Shown: in pieces, positions 12,082-24,200 of the stretch
How positions within the stretch are numbered: the stretch's first letter is position 1
How the letters are laid out: each line of letters starts with the position of its first letter
Assembly (NCBI GenBank): GCA_009602735.1
Contig: WELA01011369.1
Span: 350,323-386,299, forward strand
Origin: Mesotaenium endlicherianum
Lineage: Eukaryota; Streptophyta; Zygnematophyceae; Zygnematales; Mesotaeniaceae
DNA length: 35,977 nucleotides
Direction: 5' to 3'
Position numbers and translations under genes: made by a program
The notes under the pieces: model-generated
Seen by the model: the letters and a program-made list of their open reading frames with translations, nothing else
The model's database searches: none
What the model was told of the DNA's origin: nothing

Positions 12082-13307
12082 TTGCTCGGTCTATGAGCTA
12101 CCAAAAGGCATGTAGAGCAACACTTATAGACGCGCACATGCACGTTACTACGAAGTACATGTGCGAAACTTCTAACGCCAAAAAGCACAATAAGACAAAT
12201 ACTAGCTCGTCGGAAGTCCAAGAATGATGCAGTAGGAAGAGCCAGCAGGAGGGCCAGACGCAACAACTTGTTCCTTCGTCTCCCAACTTTTTGCCGTCAG
12301 TTTAGTGCGCGACGTTTCAACAATGCACTTATAAGACACCATATGCCATGACAATATTTAAAGAAGCGTCATCAACCATGAAATGCCACCACTGTTTGAG
12401 TGCTGCTCGAGCTGGTGCTGCTCGAGTGCACTTCGTTTGCTGGAGAGGTGAGGTAAGCTGACGAGATGACGAGCCATGGTTTCGTACACGGTGGCAAGTA
12501 GCGGTCTTCCCTGCCAGAAGTGGCAGCAACTGGCGTGAGCAGGCGTGAGTGAGCGTGCGCTATTAACTGCGGTTCCTCATTACATGGGCCATTTAGGGCC
12601 CACCATATGCACTCATGGTGCACCAGCGCATGCTTCGCAAATGTTGCTCAAGCGCGCCCCGTACGAAAGCGGACTACGCATTCTTAAGTACAAACCACCA
12701 AATTGAGCCGGTAAACGAGGTTCCTTATGGCGCATGCGCCGCAGATGGTGCATATGCACAAGATCCTGTATAATTTAAATAAGCTGCCTTCGTCCTGTAA
12801 CGTTACAAGCAAAACTTCGTCTAAAGAAAAGTAGAGAGTCGGCAAAATGTGCTTCATGTGGAGCAGATTTCTAGATGAAAAACAAGAAGGAAATATAAAG
12901 AGAATACCACTACCAGCAATATTCTTTCATTGACGTGCATGCATGACTCAATCTCAGATAATTATTGACCCAAGCTAGGCTCAGTAACAATAATATGTCA
13001 CCAATTTCAGAAGTAGCTTGTCGGAGGGAAGACTTGAGTTCTGTGCTACTTGCACCACACCCTACTGTACACTAATGGCTTTATTTACGCTGTAGGGCGC
13101 GAAATATGACCATAATTTTGTTTGATTCTGTAGCAAAAGAGGAAGAAGCATATGTACATATGTACCCTCATCTATACTTCTAGAGACCTGTCAAACAAGC
13201 TGCCCTATTTGAAGTTACACTGAGAAATGCTCTATTATGCTACAACCTCTACAACTTGCTCTTCAGTGTTGCTTTTATACATCAAATCTCATATGCAATG
13301 GCATACA
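12082..13307. other. Spacer between PAF1 start and the 3' end of the LYR-YccV gene
   Basis: About 1.2 kb, less GC-rich than the genes. It must contain the PAF1 promoter and 5'UTR and the terminator of the upstream minus-strand gene. I see no coding pattern, RNA gene or clear core promoter element in it. Confidence 0.6.
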
Positions 13308-16300
13308 TCAAGTGGTCTTTTGGCCAGATTTAGCATGGACTGAAGAACTATTATCGAGTTGCTCATGCCCGCCCACTTTCGCCCCTTTCTTTTCTTCTGT
13401 ACTTGTTGCAAAAGCCACAACATCTTCTTCGTAAGCATCCGGAAACATGTACCTGCAAAATAAAATAAAATGGCACCACTTAGAGTGCATTTGGCACCTT
13501 CCCAGTGGAAGAGACGAACATCATACAAGTTCAAACCTAACTGCAACTGATTACACAAACATTCAGCAAATTCAGCAAAAAAAATCATGTTGTCCACGTC
13601 GGATATGCCACAGATACTGACCGCAAAGATAAGATGCACCACACCTGCTTTAGAAGCCAGAGGATGGGGACAAGGAGAGCAACACAGGGACTTAGCGTGC
13701 AAAATATTGATGGCATCGTCAAGAAGGGGCAGCGTTGACTTTGACCCCGTAGCCAAAAAAGGATGATCTCCAAAGCTGCGCCCAACCAAGTCTCATGCAC
13801 GGTGATCTGCTCTCATTGGCAGATGCAAAAAACTTGTGTGCGCGTGTCCGGGGACCAGCACAGTACCTGATGAACGGGACCGGAATGTATCGGCCCAATT
13901 TGTCGCTGAAGCTGCACCACACTTGTACAGGTCAAATATTTCCAAACTTAGACAATAAATGTGGGGACTCACAAGGAAGCTGACATAAGTGAATATATAT
14001 GTTCACATATATGTATACATATACACACGCACACACAAATATAAGACCCCACTTCAACTTGCTGAGCTATTGCCCTTTATTCCTTTTCGGTTCTTTCTGC
14101 GTGCATTCATGCTGTTGCATCCATCAACACACCTTTGTATCTACCCACCCACTTTTGTCTGCCAATAACGAGACAGATAAGAGGGAGAGAGAGAAGGGGA
14201 CAGCCCCCGTGTAAGAGGCCCTCCTGCAATACTCAAAGAGGGTGGAGCGTTCAAGCCCACAGCCGTTTCATAGGATGACGACGTCTGCTGGCACTCTCAC
14301 TCGTCTACTTCCGGGCAATGACGCGCCTAGGTAGTTACACGCACGTGTCAATAAGTTTCAATTCACATAGAGATGATTGAGTACCTTCTCCAACAAGTAC
14401 AGACACAGGGGCACCCAGCACCCCGCAATTGCATTTACACACACACACACCCACATGTATATTACTAGACACACACGTACACATTGGGGCGTGCATACGG
14501 ATGTCCAAAAACTACGTGCACCGACACCCTGCAGTTGTATAAATATGAACACACCAACACACCCGTTGGACAGCAGGTAATCTCCTGCTGTCCCTTCAAA
14601 TTTCACTAAATTTATCATTGAGCTTTACGTCGTGTTGCAGGCCGCGACCCTACACCCCCTTCCTACACCTGAAACAGGGCAACATACAACAAGCCTGACA
14701 CTGGGCACCTCGTGGGCCGCAAAATGGCCCCCCGGGAGAGCAGCTGTGGAACAGTCCTACACGCCGGCGAGCATGCGCGTGCGCGTGGGCAGAAGAGAGC
14801 GCGTAAGGGCGCACCTGTTGAAGTAGAGCGAGATGCTCCTGCTGTGAATTTGCTCCCCTGTGAGGGGCACCACGTTGTCCTGCGCTATGTACCTGCACCA
14901 GGGTAGCGTGCGAGCGAGCGAGCGAGCAAGATAGCGAGCGAGCGAGCGAGCAAGATAGCGAGCGAGCAAGTAAGCGTGGTGCTTCGTTCAAAGACGAAGC
15001 CTTTACCCGTCAGACCCCTGCAAACCCACGCCTCCACCACAAGCCCCCGGGACGAGCGAGCGAGCAATCGAGCGAATGAGCGATAGAGTTAGTGAGCGAG
15101 TAGCGAGTGAGAGTGATGCTCGATCGAGACTAAGGAGGAATACGAGCTCTCCGTTAGCATCGCTCTGCGCCCCCCCCTGTAGGCCTCGAGCGACAGAAGA
15201 CCAAGATGAGGTCGAGATGAAAAGGTGAGAAATAGGAACAGATAGCTCCGGATGCTTCCATGCAGCGTGTGCTCTTCATGCAGGTGGTGGGCACAAGGAG
15301 CCCAGAGAAGGCAGCATTGCTTCTCCAGCCCTAACCCTGAACCCTAAACGCAGGACCCCCTCGTTTCGCCGTGCCCTGACAAGTGTCCTGAGGCGAATGA
15401 GGCGCAAATGGCTGCAACTGGAGGGGGGGAGAGGAATGCAGAGCTATTTTGACTTGACGTTATCTGACTTAATTCATTGTGATCTGCTTATCTCTAAGTT
15501 GTTTTCTTCTTACATAAATTTTTTCGACCTGTCTGTGTCTCTCTCCCCCCCTCTCTCTCTCTGTATGTGTGTGTGCGTGTGCGCGCATACAGAATGGTGC
15601 GGAGTAGCGTAGGCAAAGTCACTTGCAGTGGCAGACACACAGCACAGACATCATCGGGAAAGAGTCTCAAGGACAATTGTCACAAACGCAAAGAGAAAGG
15701 ATAAAGCTTGCGCAAGCAAACTCATGCACAATTACCACAACAAGCAGAGTGACATGAACACACCAGACACATGAACCTGCCTGCCACAACGGTCCACTTC
15801 CATCCCCGGTACAACTGTGTCGTCCCTCTCTCTTCAATCACTTGCACATGCACAGGCACGCACACAGAGACACGCATGCGCGCGAGCACACGCGCGTGCA
15901 CTCACACACCTGGGGGGGCTTCTGGGGTCGTCCGGCAGCACGTAGTAGAAGGGCTGGCTGGCACCTGCCACCAGCAGCAGCATACTTGCACAAGTGAGGA
16001 AAGAGAAGCAGCACTGCCAGGAGCAGTAGCAGCATCGCCAGCAGCAGCAGCAGGGCGGCAGCCGTGGCAGCTGCCACGGGCCCTCCTCTCATCTGCCAGC
16101 ACTGGTACGCAGCTCACATGCTCCCCCCTGAGGCACTCGATGACATCTCTGGCAGCCCTTCATGGGCCGGGGCGCCAGCTGATCGCACCGCTGACTCGAC
16201 TAACATGCGCGCACATGCTGCTGCAGACTGCGGGCCCACAGGGGCACAGACGTCCGTGCTTCAATTTACGACAGCCAAGTATTCGTATGGCCTCTCTTGA

Positions 16301-17784
16301 AAACTGAAGGATCTCCAGGGGCTGTGCTTCCAGCGATCAGCTATGTGCCGTTTGGTCCCCCCCCTTCAGTCCGAAACCCTAACCCGGTAAATCTTGACCT
16401 AGTAAACCCCAAGCCAGTAAACCCTAACCAGGTACACTCAATCCGACGAACCCGAAGCTGGACATGTGGCAGACCCTGGAAACAGATCGCGCACGTCTTG
16501 CCTGGCTCTTGTGGGGGGAGTTCGCAGAGCTCTTCGAAGTCAGGCAGGACAAATCGAACTGCCCCAGAGTGATGGGCAGATTCTCCCCACCTCCACCCAA
16601 ATCGACCTAAGCCCCGACATTTTTGCAGGAAGACGTGAGCTTACCCAAGTGGGCCGACCGACAGAGTGCAAGGAAATGAAATAAACAACAGCGAAACCAC
16701 TCTCAGTGGCAGCAAGAGTTGTTCCTAGTCAGGGTCAGGGCAGGCAGACCAAGCCCCACAGCTGCGTGCCCTAGGCGTGGCCCCCCTCTCTTAAACTCTT
16801 AGCCGCCCCTCCCCCCCCCCCTCCNGCAGAGCAGCGGGCTCGCCTCCTGCTCACAGAGAGGTTGGAGGAGCAGACCTGAGGGCAGGTCGGCGACTCTCAT
16901 GGTGGTGATCCACTCCGCCGGCTGAGTGCACGTCGGATCCCAGCCAACGATGACCCCCCTGTAGCCGAATCTGCGGTGCCTGATCACACTCCCCACCGAG
17001 AATTTCACCGCCGCCCGGTCCTCCCTCTCTGTCCTCCTGTAGGGGAGAGGTAGGACAAACGCATGTCAGCGCCAAGAACCCTCGTCAGGCCAACGACGAC
17101 CGGGTTGTTTTTCTTCTCTTTCCTCTTTTATTTTTATTTTTTGGGATCACACTGCAAGTGGCCTAAGCTTTGGTCCTCAAGCCTAAAAGAACATCTGAAG
17201 GTAACTTAACCTCGGCCCAAAAGCAAAACTCCAGCCCAGCGTGCACGGTCAGCATCCAGCGCAGGCAGCTGGCATACCTTCGTTGCAGTTCCAGAAGAAG
17301 ATTGCCTAAGCGATACGCATTGAAGCCGTTATCGAGAGCATCCTCAGCTGGCTTGCTCTTGGGTCTGAGGCCCCTATGCCTTCGAAAAGCGAGCCTCACA
17401 AAAGCTGCAGCACCTGCAGCGGAGAGAAACGAGCTGGCCCACTTAAGTTCCAAAGTAGTCCCCAAGCCGTTCAAAGTCGAATTCGAGGAGCTCGACCATA
17501 GAGGAAATAACACAGATTATGCATGGTATGGGAAGGAAACGGTATGTACAGCTGATGTGGTGTCATTGCGGCTGAGCTTTTTCCGGCTAAGTGTTTTAAG
17601 GCCTCCGTAACTTACTCTCGGAATCGTGAATATGGCATGCTGGAACGTGCTCCTCTAGCCGAGCTCCAGCGAGCTTGTGAGTTTCATCGAGAGCCAGAGC
17701 AGCCCATGCAGTATGCACGGTACTTTCCCTCACATGCCGGAGTAATGCCCGGTACAGAGCGAGAGGAACAGCCTTGAACTCCAT
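13308..17784 (-). CDS. LYR-domain / YccV (HspQ-like) domain fusion protein, seven exons
   Basis: Predicted exons on the minus strand: 17784-17616, 17404-17278, 17036-16876, 15964-15910, 14892-14815, 13911-13867 and 13452-13308 (TGA), giving 259 residues with every intron phase matching. Residues 10-12 are LYR in ALYRALLRH. Exon 2 gives AFRRHRGL and then NAYRLGNLLLELQRR, the helix pattern of Complex1_LYR proteins, which are mostly mitochondrial and bind the acyl carrier protein or Fe-S assembly factors. From about residue 110 comes a YccV/HspQ-like domain: VIRHRRFGYRGVIVGWDPTC, then SQPFYYVL, RYIAQDN and RYIPVPFIR, each block split between exons. YccV domains occur in HspQ, plant ClpF and FBXO21, which are protein-quality-control factors. 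The start is the first ATG after an in-frame stop. The YccV half is secure. The LYR half is less so, because the exon 1 end is uncertain: a GTGAGG donor follows residue 17, while GTAAGT after residue 56 keeps the frame. The exon 2 acceptor could also be 9 bases upstream. The N at 16825 lies in intron 3. Confidence 0.78.
14908..15120. repeat. GCGA-rich tetranucleotide repeats in intron 4 of the LYR-YccV gene
   Basis: GCGAGCGA runs are organised at 14913-14975 as a 24-bp unit ending in CAAGATA, present about two and a half times. A looser cluster lies at 15053-15110. The frames read here (RSLARSLA-type peptides) are repeat translations, not genes. Confidence 0.75.
15331..15353. repeat. Short telomere-like CCCTAA motifs in intron 4 of the LYR-YccV gene
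   Basis: Three adjacent units of the CCCTAA / CCCTGAA / CCCTAAA type lie in intron 4. In the sense strand they read as TTAGGG/TTTAGGG. Confidence 0.5.
16371..16440. repeat. Degenerate telomere-like / AGTAAACCC repeats in intron 3 of the LYR-YccV gene
   Basis: An ordered series of about 16-bp units of the form CCnnnnAGTAAACCC, beginning with AAACCCTAACCC and ending with AAACCCTAACC. It looks like a diverged telomere-type repeat array. Confidence 0.5.
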
Positions 17785-20700
17785 CAGATGACAAGCGATA
17801 AAAGCAAGAGCAAGAACTACACATTACCATGGCGATACCACGCAAGACTTGTGGATATGGTACCGCCTTAAAAATGTGATGCTGTCACCCTACCAACTCA
17901 AGTCCTACACCCTCTCACTAAGGAGTCGATATTACTCTTGCATGCGGGCTCCGTTCTGCTGCATGCAGTTGATGCAATTCGGGTGCAACACCCTTTGATG
18001 ACGAAATGAAATGTCTATTGTGGGTGCTTATATATGGGTAGAAGAGTTGGGTCCAGTCCGATCTAATAGTGGCTTTGTAGAACGGTCCGTACTCACAGGT
18101 GGCCCAAAATGGGGCACGAAATGGCCCCGGCAGGCACATGCCCCAAGTTCAACTCTTCAGTCAGCGCTGGAGTCTGGCAGAAGCTGACAGAAGCGTACAC
18201 AAGTGACAACAGGACTGTAGGTCACCCAGGATATTTGACATCCACTTTGGCACTTTCGCACTTCTGCAGGTTTGTGGCCAGGCCCCAGGATTCGACAAAA
18301 GTCGCGGATTTCGAGAAATTTCGGAAACATCCTCTGGCCTGCTCTGGGCGACGGTCAGGGTTTCGAGAACATCCGACAAAATTTGGTAGGATTTTTTCAA
18401 TAATTCTTGCGTTTGTGTGAAGAAATTCAGTATTGACGAATTGTGGTGAGTCTGGTCACTTATTTCAACAGGTCTAACGACTTTGTACCAAGAATCAATT
18501 CCATGGCCATCTCTGAGACATACCCGACCATATATGATGTGATAATTGTCAATGTAAGACAACTATTGGCGCTTTTGTCGAGGTTGTTGCGCCAAAACTC
18601 AATATACCGCACTGCGTATACCGCACTGCGTATACCGCACTGCGTATACCGCACTGCGTATACCGCACTGCGTATACCGCACTGCGTATACCGCACTGCG
18701 TATACCGCACTGCGTATACCGCACTGCGTATACCGCACTGCGTATACCGCACTGCGTATACCGCACTGCGTATACCGCACTGCGTATACCGCACTGCGTA
18801 TACCGCACTGCGTATACCGCACTGCGTATACCGCACTGCGTATACCGCACTGCGTATACCGCACTGCGTATACCGCACTGCGTATACCGCACTGCGTATA
18901 CCGCACTGCGTATACCGCACTGCGTATACCGCACTGCGTATACCGCACTGCGTATACCGCACTGCGTATACCGCACTGCGTATACCGCACTGCGTATACC
19001 GCACTGCGTATACCGCACTGCGTATACCGCACTGCGTATACCGCACTGCGTATACCGCACTGCGTATACCGCACTGCGTATACCGCACTGCGTATACCGC
19101 ACTGCGTATACCGCACTGCGTATACCGCACTGCGTATACACTGCGCTTAAAATCGATGAGGCAAGGATTTTACGCGACATCGGCTCCTAATGCCCAGGAT
19201 TTCTTTTGACATAATCTAAGATTTTTCAGGATTTTAAAACATCCAAAGAAGCAAATAACATAAAATTTATCTCGAATCCTGGGGCCTGTTTGTGGCACGA
19301 ACTATTAGGAAGCACTCTGACAAGTTCTCTCGAAATTTGAGCTTCGCACGTCGAGGGTCATTGGCCTGCGGTTGGTCCAATAGAAGCAATCTCCAGCTCC
19401 AACACTATGTTGCACGCCGATGAGCAACGGCCACTGATCACTACGATGCTGGTAATTCAAGCCGTAGAATGTCATATAATTTTCACGACGAGCCTGTACC
19501 CTAGAAGATGCAAATTGTGCCGAAGGTAACGCATAAACGACGAAAGCCAGTACAAAGACGCGTCCACAATTGTCCACAGAAATGGTTTAGCCTGTACCAC
19601 CTCGTGGCTTATGGAGGAAGCAGTCGGCGGAGAGGCCTCCCGAGTCCCCAGTCCCGACTCCCGAGTCCCAACTTCCAGAAGCCCCAAGTTGTATGAAGTG
19701 AAATTTTGAGGAATTTGTCCAGAATTCCGGAGTCCTTTGGAGTCCGTCTGCACTCTGAACTCTGGACTCCCAATTAAAGCGGCAACTTTAATCAGGGTAC
19801 TCTCGAGGCAACCCATGCTCCCAGATTTCTTCTCTCTGCTCGAGGTCACGTGCAGCCTAAAGGACGCCTTTTTCTGCCTTTTTCCTTTCGAGAGTTTTTA
19901 CTGGTTTTCACCACTACTCAATAATACGTACGATTTGAGGAGTCAATGGCGCGTGACGAATTCTGACGATACATCACTTGTGGCCCTCCACGGCCCTCCA
20001 TTGAGCTAGGATAAATAGAAGAAAAAGCGGTACTATAAGTACGGAGTGTAGATCATGCCAAGCATTATCCGAAGAGAGTCGGTGTCAAATTTCTTATCTC
20101 TGTGGCAGGCTTTACCTTCAGTTCTCATGCCTCATCGACGAACCTCACATGAGTCCCAGTTGTCACACGAGTGTTATATCTGTAGTGGTAGTCTGACACA
20201 TTTATAAAAAACTGAAATTGGTTGATCCCAGGATTACGTTAAAGAGAGGCTAGAAATGGAAATTGGGTACGTGTCATATACATTTTGGGCGGCTATGACG
20301 ACGGCAGGCTATTGGGAGGGGGGGAGAATGGAAGGGAGGTTGAGGAAGGGTGGGGAAGGGCGTCTCTTTTAACACTTTGGCTTTTCGTAAATGTAGGAGG
20401 CAACCAAAGAGGCCACGAGGCAGATACGAAGAGGCGCAGACGGACGGAGAAGTAAATTGCCTTCACGAGCAGGCAACACGAAGTTAGAAAAAGCGTTAAA
20501 GGTGGCTGTTAAGATTGTGGAGGCCATGTGATGTCCAACAGGTAGCAATCAAGACAAAGTGCACGAGTGTCCCAGATTATTAGTAGCATAGCCTCTGCTA
20601 AAATTTTCGACGTGGTACCAGAGAAGCAGTTTGTTTACCTTCCAGCTTTCCCGGGACCTTTCACCAGTTCTAAGAAAGGTGGCGCGTTCTTGGAAGACGA

Positions 20701-21241
20701 TGCTTTTAGGTAGGGTTCCTCTACCATCTCTCTTTTGTCGTAACTTGCAGGCTTTTCTATGTTGAGTATACGAACTCTGCCAGCTTACTTGTATCAGCTT
20801 CCTTGCGGCGCTGCTAGTAAGATGGCGTCTCAGACTCTTCAGTGTACCTTGTTCCGACGTTTTTATTGAGGTGGCAAATTACAAGGATAGTTCTTCTTTC
20901 ATCTTCCACGATTTCTAGCTGATCAATTACTTCTCAATTTATTCCTTCTCTTTTATGATTGCAGAGTGCTATTTTCGCAGTTGATGGCCAGTTGCTACAC
21001 AGCAGCGGACGCTGGAGTGAAGTCACCAACAGGCCGTACTCGTGCAGTTGCAAGTTGGCCGTGCTGCATGGAGTACGAAGCCCGATAGAAGAAAATTCTG
21101 GTCAAATAAAGGAGGCCTAGTGGGAAACGCAGTTCTCCCGGTCGTATATAGGAAAGGCGTGGTCGCTGGTGCCTTCTGCTCGTCTGCAGCCGACAAGATC
21201 AAGCCTCCCCTTGGACAGTGAGAGCAACAGTGACCTGCACG
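17785..21241. other. Spacer between the divergent LYR-YccV and Tcd genes
   Basis: About 3.5 kb that should hold both promoters. Apart from the 14-bp minisatellite it contains short imperfect repeats (for example GAGTCCC/GACTCCC units at 19640-19770). I see no exon with family similarity. A 90-codon minus-strand frame at 19305-19577 begins with a signal-peptide-like stretch but has no other support. Confidence 0.55.
18603..19145. repeat. 14-bp minisatellite, 38 perfect tandem copies
   Basis: The unit TATACCGCACTGCG is repeated exactly 38 times from 18603 to 19134. A final 11-bp copy that has lost CCG follows (19135-19145). I see no substitution between units. Neither the unit nor its complement contains a stop triplet in any phase, so long open frames run through it on both strands. 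Those frames are repeat translations with a 14-residue period (42 nt), not genes. Confidence 0.97.
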
Positions 21242-24200
21242 ATGGCGCCACAGCCTGTGACGGTTGCCTTTGCAGCAGGCACTGCTGTGGGAGCATGCCT
21301 CGCTCTTGCCCTCGCCCGATATGCCCTGTCACCCAGGCGGCAATGGAGCTGGAGGTGAGCCTTCTTCGAGTGCACATATTTGAATAAAATGCATGACCTT
21401 GATCTATAGGGATCCAGGAGAACGATATGGGAGAGCCTTGTGAGAAGAGGAGGTGTGTAGCTGGAGATACAATTGGGAGAGCGAGCTAGCGTGCAGTGTA
21501 TCTGTTCTATGGATCCCCAGCGGGGGGGGGAGGATTGCCAGCTGGCATGTCGCTGCAGGCTGGTCAGACTCGTTCGAGCAGGTGCTGGTAGTGTGCAGCT
21601 AGTGGCGTGTAGGAGTCTGACCAGAGGTGGAGCCTCAACTCTCTCGACTGGAGACTTATTGTCTCGTGCTTGAGTTGATGCGACGTGGTTCCGCTATCTC
21701 CTACGCCTGCTTAGTATTCTTGTTCCAATTACAGTTTGGTGGCTGTGCCTCTGTTGTGGCCTGCTGGAGCGTATTCTGCACTTGGCAGCATTTGCGGAAT
21801 TTTCAGCAAACGCAGCAAGCCAGGCAGGCGTGTGAAAGTGTACACCTGTGCATTGCGCATTGCCTGGACCAAGCTCTCTGGTTGCAAGTGCATGGGCGTG
21901 TCGTGTAGTGCGATAAAAGAGGGGCTTTCCTAGCTTCTCGGTCTGGCTAAGCACCGTCGACGATTGGAGAGCAACAATGTGCAGGCCAACGCCTGCATTT
22001 GCTGTTTGTGGCACGCGGAGCGGTCCGTGTGCGTGTGTCTGTGTGGGCCTGCGTCCCTCTCTCTCTGTCTGTGTGTGTGTGTGTACATGTGCGTGTGAAG
22101 GCATTTGCGCGCGCGCGCGTGTGTGTGCGTGTGCGCGCGCACTTTGGCATTCAACAAGCGCAGAGAAGAGGTGGAGGCTGTTGAGGGTGGGAGCAAGTGC
22201 CTGCTCCCTCGAGATGCCAGAAGATCCTCCTCCTCCTTCTCTGGCCTCTGGGTGCTGGCGTGGACTTCTGCAGGCTTCAATTGACTGCCTGCCTGCCTGC
22301 CTGACTGACTGACTGCACACCCCTCTCTCGCAATGCTTATTGCCACAGTCAGGGATGTGCTCATAGAGGTCTCTCCCCTGGCGTGGCTGTCAATCAACTG
22401 GCAATGTGAACAGGGAGTGGCGGTCGTGGAGAGCGTTTGCGTTGGGGGGCTCCCCACCCACGTCGCCCACGTGCAAGGCGTGGTCGTTCCCGGAGCCCGC
22501 CTGCAACGGCTACTTTCCCTCGCCCTTTGCCCCCGCTCGCCCAGGTACCAACCCCCGGCCTCCCCTTCCGCGGGGCCTCCCTCTCTCTCCTGCGTGTGCC
22601 ATGATTGATGTCCATTGCCAAACTTCCCCTGTGATTTGGACACTGCCCGGCTGCTGCTTCTGCTGCTGTTGCTCAAACTCGCTATCCAGAGTGGCTGTGG
22701 CTGGCGGCAACTTCCGCTTGGGCAGCGGGGTCTGTGCTGACCTCTCGCATGTTCCTTTGCGGGTGCACCTGCGCGCTTCTGCTGCTGCTGGCGTGCTGGC
22801 GGGGGGGGCGCAGGCGACATCTCGACGTACAGCAGCTACAGCTCCAAGTCAGGCGCGGCGCTGATGTCGTCGCCGCCTCTGCACACGGTGCCGGAGCTGG
22901 CGTCGCAGAACGATGAGATCATCAGCGAGCAGTTCACCAGGTGCTGCCCCGCCTCCTCCGCAACTGCAACTGCCTCTGCCTGCCCCTCTTCCGCCACTGC
23001 TCTCTGCTGTCTCTGGGAAGGGACCTCAACGTGCTCGCGTGCTGCTTGGCTGTGGGGTGGGGCGGGGTGGGGTGGGGTGGCGAGGGGGGAGCAGGAACGA
23101 GCAGTTCTTTGGGGCGCCGGGCCAGATGCGCGTGCACAGCGCGTTTGTGGTCGTGGTGGGGCTGGGCGGCGTGGGCAGCCACGCGGCCTCCATGCTGCTG
23201 CGCGCAGGCGTGGGCCGCCTCCGCGTCATTGACTTTGACCAGGTGCGCTTGCGCGCGCGCCTGCCTTCGTGCCCCCACCCCCCCCTCCCCCCTCCCTTCT
23301 GCTTCCTGTGTTTCTCTCACTTTCTCCGCATCTTTGTATCTCCCCTCGCTGCGGTCCGCTTGCTTTGACAGCTGTCTGGCGTGCGTGCCCGTCTCCCCCG
23401 TACAGGCGTACAGCTTCGGTGTGCGCGTGCGCGATTCCGTTTTTGTGATTTTCACGGCTGATTCTTTTGTCCCAAGCGCAGTGCCCCTTTGCGCTTGTCT
23501 TTCCGGCGCTCCCGCAGTGCGTGTGGCGACAGTTGTCACTTCTGTTCCTGCCGTAAAGCATCTTCCTGTCTCCCCTTCAATCCCCCACCTCCGTGTGCGT
23601 GATGTGACAGCTGACGCGCGTGCCGTTGGATTTGGGATGCCCCGCTGCGGTGACAGGTGTCGCTGTCGTCGCTGAACCGGCACGCGGTGGCCACGCGCGC
23701 GGACGTGGGCACGCCCAAAGCCACGTGCCTGCGCACGCACTTTGCGCGCATCTTCCCGGAGGCGGAGGTGGAGGCGCACGTGGCCATGCTGGAGGCGGGC
23801 AGCGTGGACGAGCTGCTGGCGGGTGAGCCCGACTTTGTGCTCGACTGCATTGACAACATCGACACCAAGGTGGCGCTGCTGGCCGCCTGCAAGCAGAAGG
23901 GGTTGGCGGTGCTGAGCGCCACGGGCGCGGGCGCGCGTGCGGACCCCACGCGCATCCGCATCGCCGACATCAGCGAGTCCTCCACTGACCCCCTCTCGCG
24001 AGCAGTGAGTGCCCTGCTCCCTCCTGCTCCTTTTTTCTTCCCCCCCCCCCCNNNNNNNNNNNNNNNNNNNNNNNNNNNNNNNNNNNNNNNNNNNNNNNNN
24101 NNNNNNNNNNNNNNNNNNNNNNNNNNNNNNNNNNNNNNNNNNNNNNNNNNNNNNNNNNNNNNNNNNNNNNNNNNNNNNNNNNNNNNNNNNNNNNNNNNNN

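Noticed and set aside
18603..19145. CRISPR array
   Set aside because: The units are directly adjacent without spacers, and the context is an intron-rich eukaryotic genome.
18443..19180. Long open frames (193-235 codons) on both strands
   Set aside because: They are translations of the stop-free 14-bp minisatellite and have no coding signature outside it.
19305..19577. 90-codon minus-strand frame with a signal-peptide-like start
   Set aside because: No GC3 bias like the real exons, no recognisable family and no splice support. Chance is the simpler explanation.
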